64,000 nucleotides of DNA from the NCBI GenBank assembly GCA_964558655.1, contig CAZLEX010000002.1, positions 68,589-132,588 on the forward strand. Reading direction: 5' to 3'. Both the position numbers and the translations under genes were made by a program. This document shows, piece after piece, positions 24,398 to 32,698 of this stretch. The notes under the pieces are model-generated. The model was not told the DNA's origin. It ran no database searches and saw only the letters and a list, made by a program, of their open reading frames with translations. The stretch comes from RGIG6353 sp964558655. Its GTDB lineage: Bacteria > Bacillota > Clostridia > Oscillospirales > SIG627. Numbering within the stretch: the stretch's first letter is position 1; every line of letters begins with the position of its first letter.

Positions 24398-26065
24398 ATG
24401 CTTGAAATCGGATCACTCGTAGACGGTAAGTATAAAATACTCAATAAAGTCGGGCAAGGCGGCATGAGCGTCGTATACCTTGCAATGAACGAAAAAGCGA
24501 ATAAACAGTGGGCAGTCAAAGAAGTCAGGAAAGACGGCGTTTTGGATTTTGAATCGGTCAAGCAGGGACTTATTGCCGAAACCGATATTTTGAAGAAGTT
24601 GAGTCACCCAAATCTTCCGAGTATTGTCGATGTTATAGATACAAACGATTCTTTCATAATCATCATGGATTATATACAGGGTAATTCCTTAAACAAGGCA
24701 CTTGAAGAATTCGGTGCACAGCCTCAGGAGTTTGTAATCGAGTGGGCAAAGCAGCTTTGCGATGTTCTCGGATATTTGCACAGCAGGAATCCCGCAATTA
24801 TTTACCGCGATATGAAACCCGCCAACATTATGTTAAAGCCTGACGGAAATGTAACTCTTATAGACTTCGGAACAGCCCGTGAGTATAAAGAAAAAAATCT
24901 TGCCGACACGACTTGTCTTGGGACCGTCGGCTATGCGGCTCCCGAACAGTTCGGCGGTATGGGGCAGACAGATGCCCGCACGGATATTTACTGTCTCGGT
25001 GCGACGCTCTATCATCTTGTAACCGGAATGAATCCGTGCGAGCCGCCTTACGAAATTAAACCCATAAGGCAAATCAATCCCACGCTGTCGGGCGGATTGG
25101 AAAGAATCATTCAAAAATGCACACGCAAAGATCCTCAGGACAGGTATCAGTCATGTGCCGAGCTTATGTACGCACTCGAACATCATGAAGAAATTGATGA
25201 TGTTCACCGCAAAAAACAGAAGAAAAAAGTAAAAAAATTCGTCACCGCCTGTGCTATGACAGTTGTATTTGCAGCTGTGTCTTTGTGGGGATATATATCG
25301 GCCGAAGACAAGAAAAGCGAAAATTACGAGGTAATACTCAAGTCGGCACAGACAGAAGAAGATTACTATAAAGCGATTTTGACAGATCCGGCAAGAGAAG
25401 AAGCGTATTTGGAGTTCAACGGTTATTTAATAAACGATTTTGAGCTTTCAAAGGAAGAAGGGCAGTCTCTTTTAAAGCTTTATATAGGACTTGATAACAA
25501 AAAGACGAACGGATTTTCGGAAAATGTGAATGTTTTGGGACGGCTTAAGGAAAAGAATCCCGACGGATATAATAAAGTGTGTTACGAAATAGGGCTGTCT
25601 TTTCTGTTCTATTACGATGTTAAGATTGATACGGACCGATACTCAAATGCTTCAAAGTGGCTCAGAGAGGTTAAAGATGTATATCCGATAGCCGAAATTT
25701 ACTGTGACATTTCAGACTGTCTCGAACTTATCAAACAATACAACGGTTCGAAAATCAAGCAGACGGAAAAAATGTACGAACAGTATGCGAACCTTTGGGA
25801 AATGACGGTTAAATTAAAATCGGGTGCCGACGGATTTGACGGAGTGGATTCCAAATTACAGGTATGGAACGAAATTGTGAAAATGATTGATTCGAATGTC
25901 ATTGAGCTTCTTGAGGTTACATCTTCCGAAACGATGATTGAATTTCTCAATTCAATTTCCGAAGATTCGGAAAAAGTCAAAAAATCCGTTCTGGAAGAAG
26001 ATATAAAAGAGCTTAGGCTGTCTGTTTCGGAGACGGTGAAAAAAATCGAATCGGCCAAAGCGTAA
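24398..26065 (+). CDS. Membrane Ser/Thr protein kinase (PknB-type catalytic domain)
   Basis: N-terminal kinase domain (about residues 10-265): glycine loop VGQGGMSVVY, Lys 41 in WAVKEVRK, catalytic loop YRDMKPANIM (Tyr instead of His in HRD), IDFGTARE, and activation-segment end GYAAPEQF. A basic stretch is followed by one transmembrane helix (FVTACAMTVVFAAVSLWGYI, about 275-297). The C-terminal 255 residues are helical, predicted extracytoplasmic, with no PASTA repeats, so the sensed signal is unknown. 555 residues. Lies 17 bp after the phosphatase. Probable targets are the Thr-rich membrane protein and FHA protein of the same locus (inference). Confidence 0.92.
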   Translation: MLEIGSLVDGKYKILNKVGQGGMSVVYLAMNEKANKQWAVKEVRKDGVLDFESVKQGLIAETDILKKLSHPNLPSIVDVIDTNDSFIIIMDYIQGNSLNKALEEFGAQPQEFVIEWAKQLCDVLGYLHSRNPAIIYRDMKPANIMLKPDGNVTLIDFGTAREYKEKNLADTTCLGTVGYAAPEQFGGMGQTDARTDIYCLGATLYHLVTGMNPCEPPYEIKPIRQINPTLSGGLERIIQKCTRKDPQDRYQSCAELMYALEHHEEIDDVHRKKQKKKVKKFVTACAMTVVFAAVSLWGYISAEDKKSENYEVILKSAQTEEDYYKAILTDPAREEAYLEFNGYLINDFELSKEEGQSLLKLYIGLDNKKTNGFSENVNVLGRLKEKNPDGYNKVCYEIGLSFLFYYDVKIDTDRYSNASKWLREVKDVYPIAEIYCDISDCLELIKQYNGSKIKQTEKMYEQYANLWEMTVKLKSGADGFDGVDSKLQVWNEIVKMIDSNVIELLEVTSSETMIEFLNSISEDSEKVKKSVLEEDIKELRLSVSETVKKIESAKA

Positions 26066-26076
26066 GGAGAGAGCAA

Positions 26077-26565
26077 ATGACATACGACATTTACAGATAC
26101 ATATTTATCGGTGCGGCAATACTTTGCGGTATAATGTTTTTGCTGTCGGTATACTTCTTTATATTCTTTAAAATACCGAGCGTAATAGGAGATCTCACCG
26201 GTGCAAATGCACGCAAGGCAATAAAAAATATCCGTGAGCAGAACGAGGCAAGCGGAAATAAAGGATACAGAGTCAGCGGTTTTAACGAAGCACGGGGGAG
26301 ACTAACCGACAAAATTTCCGGCTCCGGCAGGATTGTACAGCGTAATGCAGGGCAAATGGCCGGGATTAATACGGAGAAAATTTCCACCGCACAACTGACT
26401 TCGGACAGTGAAAACCTAACGACTGTGTTAGATAACTCTTTTCATGACGAAACTACGGTTTTGCACTCTCCGGAAGAGACTTGCGAAAACGCTTCTTTCG
26501 AAATCGAATACGAAATTACTTTTATTCACACAGATGAAATAATTAGTGCGGAGGAATACATATGA
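26077..26565 (+). CDS. Single-pass membrane protein with two TTVL motifs
   Basis: Unrecognised 162-residue protein. One N-terminal transmembrane helix (about residues 8-31) is followed by a cytoplasmic-type basic segment and an acidic, Thr/Ser-rich tail. The tail carries two Thr-Thr-Val-Leu motifs, at residues 115-118 and 126-129. Such TTVL or ETTVL motifs resemble kinase-phosphorylated threonines recognised by FHA domains, as in GarA-like proteins; this link is inference. It lies between the kinase and an EssC-like ATPase, and its stop overlaps the next ATG (ATGA). A plausible role is a phospho-regulated scaffold that docks the FHA protein at the membrane. Confidence 0.7.
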   Translation: MTYDIYRYIFIGAAILCGIMFLLSVYFFIFFKIPSVIGDLTGANARKAIKNIREQNEASGNKGYRVSGFNEARGRLTDKISGSGRIVQRNAGQMAGINTEKISTAQLTSDSENLTTVLDNSFHDETTVLHSPEETCENASFEIEYEITFIHTDEIISAEEYI

Positions 26566-27074
26566 GTACAAGAGGAACGGACCGCGTATGGCTGTATATC
26601 TCAATAGCTTTCTTTTTTCTGTTTTCGGTAAGCTTTTTGCTTATGCCTTTCGGGGACAGTACCTCTTCCGAAAGCGTTTCGGTATATACACTTATTTCGG
26701 GATCTTTGTTTTGGATATCGCTATTGTCGGGAATTTTCACGCAGGTTTTTCTGTCGCACAGAAGAAAAAAATGGTATGTGAAAAATCATGTCATTGAGGG
26801 AAGATTTTCCGGAAAATTGGGGCTGGTTTCCTTCTTTTCCAACACTGAGGCGACAGTTGCCGATGTAATTTGCATGATAAGTTTTTCGGCTTTGGCAATC
26901 TCAATGGTTTTGACGCACGGTGTCGGATATGTATGTTACATTTTTCTTTCTGTGTTTGTTTTTTCTTTCAGTATGCACTGTATATTAAACGGAAAAAATT
27001 ACTATCATATTGTAAATCGTGAAAAAATGCTTCGAAGCCTTGAAAAAAGGCGTGTGAATACGGTAAAAAAGTAA
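26562..27074 (+). CDS. Four-helix membrane protein of the ESX-like locus
   Basis: Unrecognised 170-residue integral membrane protein. Hydrophobic helices lie at about residues 10-30, 42-64, 100-117 and 120-140, and both ends are hydrophilic and basic. No EssA, EssB or EsaA signature is visible. Starts on the ATGA overlap with the preceding gene, so translation is coupled. The context suggests a membrane component of the secretion apparatus, but this is only positional evidence. Confidence 0.65.
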   Translation: MSTRGTDRVWLYISIAFFFLFSVSFLLMPFGDSTSSESVSVYTLISGSLFWISLLSGIFTQVFLSHRRKKWYVKNHVIEGRFSGKLGLVSFFSNTEATVADVICMISFSALAISMVLTHGVGYVCYIFLSVFVFSFSMHCILNGKNYYHIVNREKMLRSLEKRRVNTVKK

Positions 27075-27091
27075 AGCAAATAGTTTCAATA

Positions 27092-28747
27092 GTGAAATAT
27101 CTTTCCGATTTGGCAAATGAAGAAAATATTTCCGTACGGTCTTTATGGCTGCCTCCCATTCCTCCGAAAATTTTTATTGATGAGCTTGAGAAAAAATATC
27201 GGAATACATCAGTCGGGACAAATCTTTGTCCCATTGTCGGAGAATATGACGATCCGTTTAATCAAAAACAGGGTGTATTGACAGTACCGCTTTCATCTGA
27301 GGGCAACTGTCTTATCTACGGTTCGGCAGGTAACGGTAAAACTACTATGCTGACCGCAATAGCGTATTCGCTTATTCGAAATCACAGTGCCGAAGAGCTC
27401 AATCTTTACATCATGGATTTCGGTTCTGAAACACTTAAAGTTTTTGAAAAAGCCCCGCAAGTCGGAGGTGTGATTGTTTCCTCAGATTCCGAAAAAACAA
27501 TTAACTTCTTTAAAATGTTACATAAAGAAGTTGAACACCGTAAAAATCTATTTTCGGAGTTTGGCGGTGATTACGCCGGATATTGTAAAAATAGCGGCAA
27601 GACAGTTCCCAATATTGTTGTTCTTATCAATAATTATGCCGGTTTTGCCGAACAGTATGAGGATTTAATCGAGTCTTTTGCTTTGCTTACCAGAGACGGT
27701 GTGAAATACGGTATTTATTTTGCCGTCAGTGCAAGTAATACCAACGCAATCCGTTATGTTATGGCACAGAATTTCAAAATGACTGTGTGTATGCAGCTTA
27801 ACGATGCGACGGATTATTCCGTTGTAGTGGGTAAGACCGACGGACTTATTCCCTCAAAGTATAAAGGCAGAGGATTAGTGGCGTTGGACAGAGTTTATGA
27901 ATTTCAAACCGCTTACTGCAGCGATGCAAGCGATACCTTTGAGTTTTTAAGCGAATATTGTGAAAAGCTTAAAGAAAATGCTACAATTTTTGCTAAGAAA
28001 ATACCTGTTTTACCGGAGATTGTCAATTTTGATTATGTTAAGGGAAACATTGCCGATTTGAAAAATGTCCCGGTCGGTATTTCAAAGAGGTCGCTCGATA
28101 TTGTATCCTGCAATATTTTCGGTAAGGTTGCCTATCCTGTACTTTCGCAGGAAATCCGCCAGAGTGTAAGCTTTACGGAAGAATGGATTAAGGTTATTAG
28201 CACGCTTGCCAATGTCGTCTGTATTGACGCTGAACAGATTCTCGATATTGAAGGTCAAAACAGCATTGATGTTGTCAGAGACAATTTTGAAGAATATGTT
28301 CACGCGCTTTTTGACGATACGGTAGAACGCAACAATACTTATAAAGACGCCGGAATGGATCCCAAATCTCTTGAAGCCTTCGAACACAAGGTTGTTGTGT
28401 TTGCGGGTTACAAACGGTTTTTGAGTTTGCTCTCGGCTGACGGGCAGGAAAAGATAGGACTTGTTCTTCTGAAAGCCGAAACAATTTATAAACTGCATTT
28501 TATTGTTATCGATTCCGTATCCGATTTCGGATCCTACAATTATGAAGCATGGTGTAAAAAACAGATTACAGGTGCCGAAGGAATTTGGGTTGGTGACGGA
28601 GTGGCGGATCAGTACACACTCAAGGTGAATAAGCTTACCAATGAATTGTACGAGGATATCGGTGACGAGTACGGTTATGTCTTTAACAGAAGCCGTCCGA
28701 CGCTTGTAAAGTTACTTTCGTCTGTAGATAAAGAGGGGGAAGAATAA
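27092..28747 (+). CDS. Short EssC/FtsK-SpoIIIE-type ATPase lacking membrane part
   Basis: Resembles the second and third ATPase modules of EssC/EccC, the motor of type VII secretion. Seen: the EssC linker LWLPPIPPKIFIDEL, module with intact P-loop IYGSAGNGKTT (Lys about 83), LYIMDFGSETLKVFE, and a Walker-B-like IVVLINNYAGF with Asn where Asp is usual. The second module (about 345-551) begins VPVGISKRSLD but has no recognisable P-loop, so it is degenerate. 551 residues against about 1,300-1,500 for whole EssC: the FHA, transmembrane and first ATPase domains are absent. The start is a GTG with no clear Shine-Dalgarno. An in-frame stop at 27041-27043 limits upstream extension. Comparable to split EccCb of actinobacteria. 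Confidence 0.85.
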   Translation: MKYLSDLANEENISVRSLWLPPIPPKIFIDELEKKYRNTSVGTNLCPIVGEYDDPFNQKQGVLTVPLSSEGNCLIYGSAGNGKTTMLTAIAYSLIRNHSAEELNLYIMDFGSETLKVFEKAPQVGGVIVSSDSEKTINFFKMLHKEVEHRKNLFSEFGGDYAGYCKNSGKTVPNIVVLINNYAGFAEQYEDLIESFALLTRDGVKYGIYFAVSASNTNAIRYVMAQNFKMTVCMQLNDATDYSVVVGKTDGLIPSKYKGRGLVALDRVYEFQTAYCSDASDTFEFLSEYCEKLKENATIFAKKIPVLPEIVNFDYVKGNIADLKNVPVGISKRSLDIVSCNIFGKVAYPVLSQEIRQSVSFTEEWIKVISTLANVVCIDAEQILDIEGQNSIDVVRDNFEEYVHALFDDTVERNNTYKDAGMDPKSLEAFEHKVVVFAGYKRFLSLLSADGQEKIGLVLLKAETIYKLHFIVIDSVSDFGSYNYEAWCKKQITGAEGIWVGDGVADQYTLKVNKLTNELYEDIGDEYGYVFNRSRPTLVKLLSSVDKEGEE

Positions 28748-28998
28748 TGAAAAAAGTGTTGGTAGAGGTTTTTGTACCCGTTATCGATACCCGTTACGAT
28801 GTATTTATTCCCGGCAATTCTCAAATGTCGGAAGTTTTGGAACTTTTGAAAAAAGCTGTTGCCGATTTATCCGGAGGGCGTTTCGTTGCCACCGGAGATG
28901 TGGCTGTATGCTACCGTGAAAACGGTTCTATTATCAATGTTAACATGACGGTTTATGAACTCGGAATTCATAACGGCTCAAAACTCATGTTGATATAA
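28747..28998 (+). CDS. YukD/EsaB-like ubiquitin-fold protein
   Basis: 83-residue protein of the YukD type: beta-strand start VLVEVFVPVIDTRYDVFIP, a helix MSEVLELLKKAVADLS, and an ending TVYELGIHNGSKLMLI as in YukD/EsaB. Known family members are cytoplasmic accessory proteins of the Firmicutes type VII system. Its ATG overlaps the stop of the EssC-like gene by one base. Strong support for reading this locus as T7SS-related. Confidence 0.85.
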   Translation: MKKVLVEVFVPVIDTRYDVFIPGNSQMSEVLELLKKAVADLSGGRFVATGDVAVCYRENGSIINVNMTVYELGIHNGSKLMLI

Positions 28999-29021
28999 AA
29001 AATTTAAGGAGGTCATGAAAA

Positions 29022-29324
29022 ATGGCAAGAAACATTCAGGTAACCCCAGAACAATTGGAATCCACCGCAACACAAATTGATAGTTTGGCAGCAGACTATA
29101 AGTCTCAGTATGATCTGCTCTATAAGGAAACCGATGCGATGGCTTCTACATGGAACGGAAAGGACAACACGGCGTTTACCAATCAGATCGCAGGCTTTAA
29201 GGACGATTTCGAGAAGATGCACACTTTGATGCTTAATTATGCCGATTTCTTAAGAAAAAGTGCAAAATCTTACCGTGATACGCAGGATACCGTTGTATCC
29301 GAAGCTCGTAAATTACAGAATTAA
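29022..29324 (+). CDS. WXG100 protein 1 (ESAT-6-like)
   Basis: 100-residue helical hairpin protein, the classical small substrate of type VII secretion. Seen: WNG turn motif at STWNGKDNTAF, and a C-terminal YRDTQDTVV matching the YxxxD/E secretion signal. Excellent AGGAGG ribosome site. Forms a pair with the next gene, and the two probably dimerise, as known for EsxA-type proteins. Confidence 0.95.
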   Translation: MARNIQVTPEQLESTATQIDSLAADYKSQYDLLYKETDAMASTWNGKDNTAFTNQIAGFKDDFEKMHTLMLNYADFLRKSAKSYRDTQDTVVSEARKLQN

Positions 29325-29341
29325 CAGGGAGGAAACATAAA

Positions 29342-29641
29342 ATGGCAGACAACATTAAAATTTCAACACAAGTACTTACAGACACAGCTCAGAAAGTTCG
29401 TAATTGCAATACTGCAATGGACGACAAACTTAAAGAAATCAATGACAAAATGGACGCTTTGGGAAGCACATGGAAGAGTGACGCAGCTACAGATATTCGT
29501 GACGCTATGAACGCATTAAAATCGAAGTTTGAACAATACAAAAATGTCATTGAATCTTATGCAACATTCCTTGTAAATACCGCTCAGAGCTATGAGTCAA
29601 CCGAAGGAGCTATTCAGACCAACGCAAACGCATTTAAATAA
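29342..29641 (+). CDS. WXG100 protein 2 (ESAT-6-like, WKS variant)
   Basis: 99-residue partner of the preceding protein. The hairpin turn reads STWKSDAAT, so the Gly of WXG is replaced by Asp after WKS. The C-terminus has YESTEGAIQ, fitting YxxxD/E. Strong GGAGG ribosome site, 17 bp after WXG100 protein 1. A stem-loop in the following gap may stabilise the mRNA of this pair. Confidence 0.92.
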   Translation: MADNIKISTQVLTDTAQKVRNCNTAMDDKLKEINDKMDALGSTWKSDAATDIRDAMNALKSKFEQYKNVIESYATFLVNTAQSYESTEGAIQTNANAFK

Positions 29642-29653
29642 TGCCGAATATTT

Positions 29654-29682
29654 GCAGGTGGGTGTTTACCCCACCCATCTGC
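29654..29682 (+). promoter_or_regulatory. Stem-loop after the WXG100 pair
   Basis: An 11-bp G-rich stem (29654-29664 with 29672-29682, one G-T pair) and seven-base loop start 13 bases after the WXG100-2 stop. No T run follows, so it is more likely an mRNA stabiliser or processing site than a terminator. Confidence 0.6.
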
Positions 29683-29747
29683 CTAAATTTGAAAACGGTC
29701 AATATAAATTTATTGTTTATATATAATTTTTACAGGAGAAGAAAAAA

Positions 29748-32162
29748 ATGAAATTGTTTAAGCGGATACTTTGTTTGAGTCTTTCTCTGATATTTGTTGC
29801 CCAGATGATGATCGGTTGTTCGTCAAAGAAAACCGATGAGGAGATTTATCTTACCAAGGGAGAATTTTTTGCATATTTTGTTTACGAAAATAATATGACA
29901 TCTCAAAAATACAGTACACAGGAAATTCAAAATTGCGAAGACGGTTCTGTTGAAGCTGATATCATCGTTGAGTGGGGATATTTGCCTGAAAAATTGGCAA
30001 AGAAAAATTTGAATAAGCCGGTTGAAAAAGAAATTGTCGTCATGGTTTGTGCCAATGCTACATTTGGCTTAAAGAAAGGCAACTCCGCCGATATAAAAGA
30101 TGCCGATTTACTTAATGCTCCTCAATTAATTGCAGATGCGTATGCAAGCGGTTTTTTTGAATTAGAAAACGGATATTTTGACGGTGCACAGCATATGTCT
30201 TTCGCCGATTGCGAAGAAATAATGAATAAGGCGAAGAATTATACAGCCAATTTCCATTATGAAGCGAATACAGAAACGACTTCTACAGCAGAAGGCGTAA
30301 AAGAGCAAGATATTTCAAATTATGAAGACGGCGATATTTTTGTCGAATTTTTCGGGGACGAGGTAGTATTGGAAAACAGTATGGTTGTATCCTCAGAAGA
30401 AAAGTTATTCGAAACGAGTAATGATTCGTCAAAATTTGCCTTTTTGAGTGCGGGCACTTCTCCGCAAATAACTACACTTGAAAGTAAAGTTCAAGATAGC
30501 GAAACAACACTTTTGGCAAAAACACCGAGTCGTCTTAGTGTTAAAGATGTTACGGGCTTTTCCGCAACTTTTACAAAATCTGCATTTGAAGAATCACTTG
30601 GTAACCCACAAATCGGGGATACAGTTGTAATAAAAAAATTTAAAGAAATAAGCAACGATTATTATGTAGGCGATGACGGTGAAATTATCGGTGTCCTGAT
30701 TAGTATGGAAGTAAATGGTTCCAACTATATTTGTAAATTTAAATATCCTGATTTTGAAGAAGCAGTATCAAGCAAGAATATTGAAACAGCCAATGCTTCA
30801 AAAATAGATACTGAAAAATATGAAATTTTTGAAACGAAAGTAGGCGGATGGGAATTAAGTTTTAATGTAACCTCAAGCTCTGTTGGCGTAACTGCGTCAA
30901 AAGGTTATACAACTTATGAAACCGGAAGAAAGCAGGATTGGCAGAATTCCAAGCAAACGGTAAATGCGAAAGCTGAGTTCGAAATTAGCAATTTTAATGT
31001 TGATATCAATAATTTAAAGAGCTTTGTAGATGAAAATAACGGTGAAGGGTTTATAAAAGTCACATGTGACACGACGATGGCTTTTTCACTAAGTCAAAGT
31101 TTGAGATATACTCCCGATAGCAACAGAAACGGAAAATTTCCGTCAAACTGGTCCAATTCCAGATGGACAGATACCGATTCCAAAGGTGCAAAAGAAATTA
31201 AAATTGCCAAAATCCCCATTGATGTGTATGGGGTTGCAAGTGTTAATGTATACATTTATTTAGAAATTTCCGTTGACGGAAAAATCGAGTTTTCGACATC
31301 TATTGATGGTGGCGGTGTACAAATTACCGCTAATAACGGAAATGTGTCCGTTCAAAAACTCGGCGAAAAAAAGTCTGAAGCAACTGCAGAAGTAAATTTA
31401 CACGGCCGTTTTGGCATTGATGTAAGCGTAACACTTTTTAAATTTATAAATGTAATTGAATATGATATAGGTTTAGATCTCGATATTCATGCTGCGGTTA
31501 GTCTTTATTATGAAAATAAATTGGAAGCAGACGGTGTATATGCCGATCAAGAAGGCTTAGAGGAATACGCGGCAGATGACAGTAAATTTAATTATTGTAT
31601 AGGAGTTCAAGTTACAGTTAGCATTTCAGGTGAGCTGAAGGATTCGGGAGTGAAAAAACTTCTCAAGCTATTTTCAGCCGGAGATTCTTTGAATTTCTCG
31701 CATGAATTATGGACGGGAGGAATTCATATTGAAGACGGAGCTTTTGTTGATAAATGTACTCGCGGCGATGAGGTTGAAGAATCTGACAGCGATGAAGTGG
31801 TACTTAGCTCATATAAAGTGATTCTCGAAGAAGGCGAGAGCGATTTTATTTCGCTGAAAGCAGTTCCTTCAGAAACTGTGAATTTATTGGATTCTAAGAA
31901 TTCAATTACAGTTGAGAGTAACAATCCGGGTATTTGTACTGTAACCTACGACAAAACAAATAATTTGATAATTGTGGAAGCAGTAGGTGAAGGCAGTACC
32001 GAAATTGTAATTAAAGCAAAAAAGGGTATAGTGTGGTGGAAGGATAACTGTGAGCAAAAAATATCGGTAACAGTTAATCCGTCTTCATACGGTGGTGAGT
32101 TTGAGGGTATTAGTTATATCATCACCAATCCTTATAACACACTAAATTTTAAATACATGTAA
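29748..32162 (+). CDS. Large lipoprotein with SLH-like start and Big_2-like end
   Basis: 804-residue predicted lipoprotein: signal peptide with lipobox MIGC (Cys 24). The first ~130 mature residues resemble S-layer homology repeats (LTKGEFFAYFVYENNM, ADIIVEWGYLPEKLAKK, PVEKEIVVMVCANA). The middle is beta-strand-rich with no family recognised. The last 110 residues look like a bacterial Ig-like Big_2 domain (YKVILEEGESDFISLKAVPS, GEGSTEIVIKAKKG). It may be an envelope anchor, a passage component for the secreted WXG proteins, or a shielded effector; the sequence does not decide. It sits between WXG100 genes and a WXG coiled-coil gene, and its A+T content appears higher than that of housekeeping genes in the window. 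Confidence 0.75.
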   Translation: MKLFKRILCLSLSLIFVAQMMIGCSSKKTDEEIYLTKGEFFAYFVYENNMTSQKYSTQEIQNCEDGSVEADIIVEWGYLPEKLAKKNLNKPVEKEIVVMVCANATFGLKKGNSADIKDADLLNAPQLIADAYASGFFELENGYFDGAQHMSFADCEEIMNKAKNYTANFHYEANTETTSTAEGVKEQDISNYEDGDIFVEFFGDEVVLENSMVVSSEEKLFETSNDSSKFAFLSAGTSPQITTLESKVQDSETTLLAKTPSRLSVKDVTGFSATFTKSAFEESLGNPQIGDTVVIKKFKEISNDYYVGDDGEIIGVLISMEVNGSNYICKFKYPDFEEAVSSKNIETANASKIDTEKYEIFETKVGGWELSFNVTSSSVGVTASKGYTTYETGRKQDWQNSKQTVNAKAEFEISNFNVDINNLKSFVDENNGEGFIKVTCDTTMAFSLSQSLRYTPDSNRNGKFPSNWSNSRWTDTDSKGAKEIKIAKIPIDVYGVASVNVYIYLEISVDGKIEFSTSIDGGGVQITANNGNVSVQKLGEKKSEATAEVNLHGRFGIDVSVTLFKFINVIEYDIGLDLDIHAAVSLYYENKLEADGVYADQEGLEEYAADDSKFNYCIGVQVTVSISGELKDSGVKKLLKLFSAGDSLNFSHELWTGGIHIEDGAFVDKCTRGDEVEESDSDEVVLSSYKVILEEGESDFISLKAVPSETVNLLDSKNSITVESNNPGICTVTYDKTNNLIIVEAVGEGSTEIVIKAKKGIVWWKDNCEQKISVTVNPSSYGGEFEGISYIITNPYNTLNFKYM

Positions 32163-32185
32163 ATACTTTTGAATAGAGGGAAATT

Positions 32186-32698
32186 ATGGCGATTAATGTT
32201 AACACTGCAAACAGTCAAGCCGAACAATTGAATAACAGCATTTCTCAGTTGCGAAATGCCCGTAAGCAGATGTTAGCATATAAATCTTCTGTTTCGGGCA
32301 GTTGGCAGGGGAAAGAAGTCAATTATATTTTGAAAGCAATCGACCAAGTCGTCGGAGATATTGACAGTGCTGTGGGTGAACTCGATTCATTGAGAAGCGA
32401 TATCAAGAATGCGGCAGCTCAGATCAAGCGTGAAGAAGACGCTGCCGCAGCGGCTGCCCGTGCGAGAGCGGAAAAACAGCAAAAAATTACTTATGCACAG
32501 AATGTTTACGACAGTGCAAGCGAGGAATTGGAGTCATTGACGGATAAAAGAAATAAGCTTGAAGAAAAGTTAAAGAGTGCTTCTTTTACGGAAAAAATTC
32601 GCATTTACGAGGAAATTAAATCCCTTGACAAAAAGCTTGAAGAGGCAAAGGACAAATGCGAAAGTGCGTACGATGCATTAAGGACGGTTAAAAGATGA
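32186..32698 (+). CDS. WXG-type helical hairpin/coiled-coil protein
   Basis: 170 residues. N-terminal ~75 residues form a WXG hairpin with SGSWQGKEVNYI, followed by an Ala/Arg/Glu-rich linker and a long coiled coil (about 95-165, ESLTDKRNKLEEKLK and KSLDKKLEEAKDKCES). Similar small helical proteins in Bacillus (YwqI-like) accompany LXG or WXG effectors. Possibly a secreted adaptor or targeting partner for the effector candidate at 34132. ATGA overlap with the next gene. Confidence 0.75.
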   Translation: MAINVNTANSQAEQLNNSISQLRNARKQMLAYKSSVSGSWQGKEVNYILKAIDQVVGDIDSAVGELDSLRSDIKNAAAQIKREEDAAAAAARARAEKQQKITYAQNVYDSASEELESLTDKRNKLEEKLKSASFTEKIRIYEEIKSLDKKLEEAKDKCESAYDALRTVKR

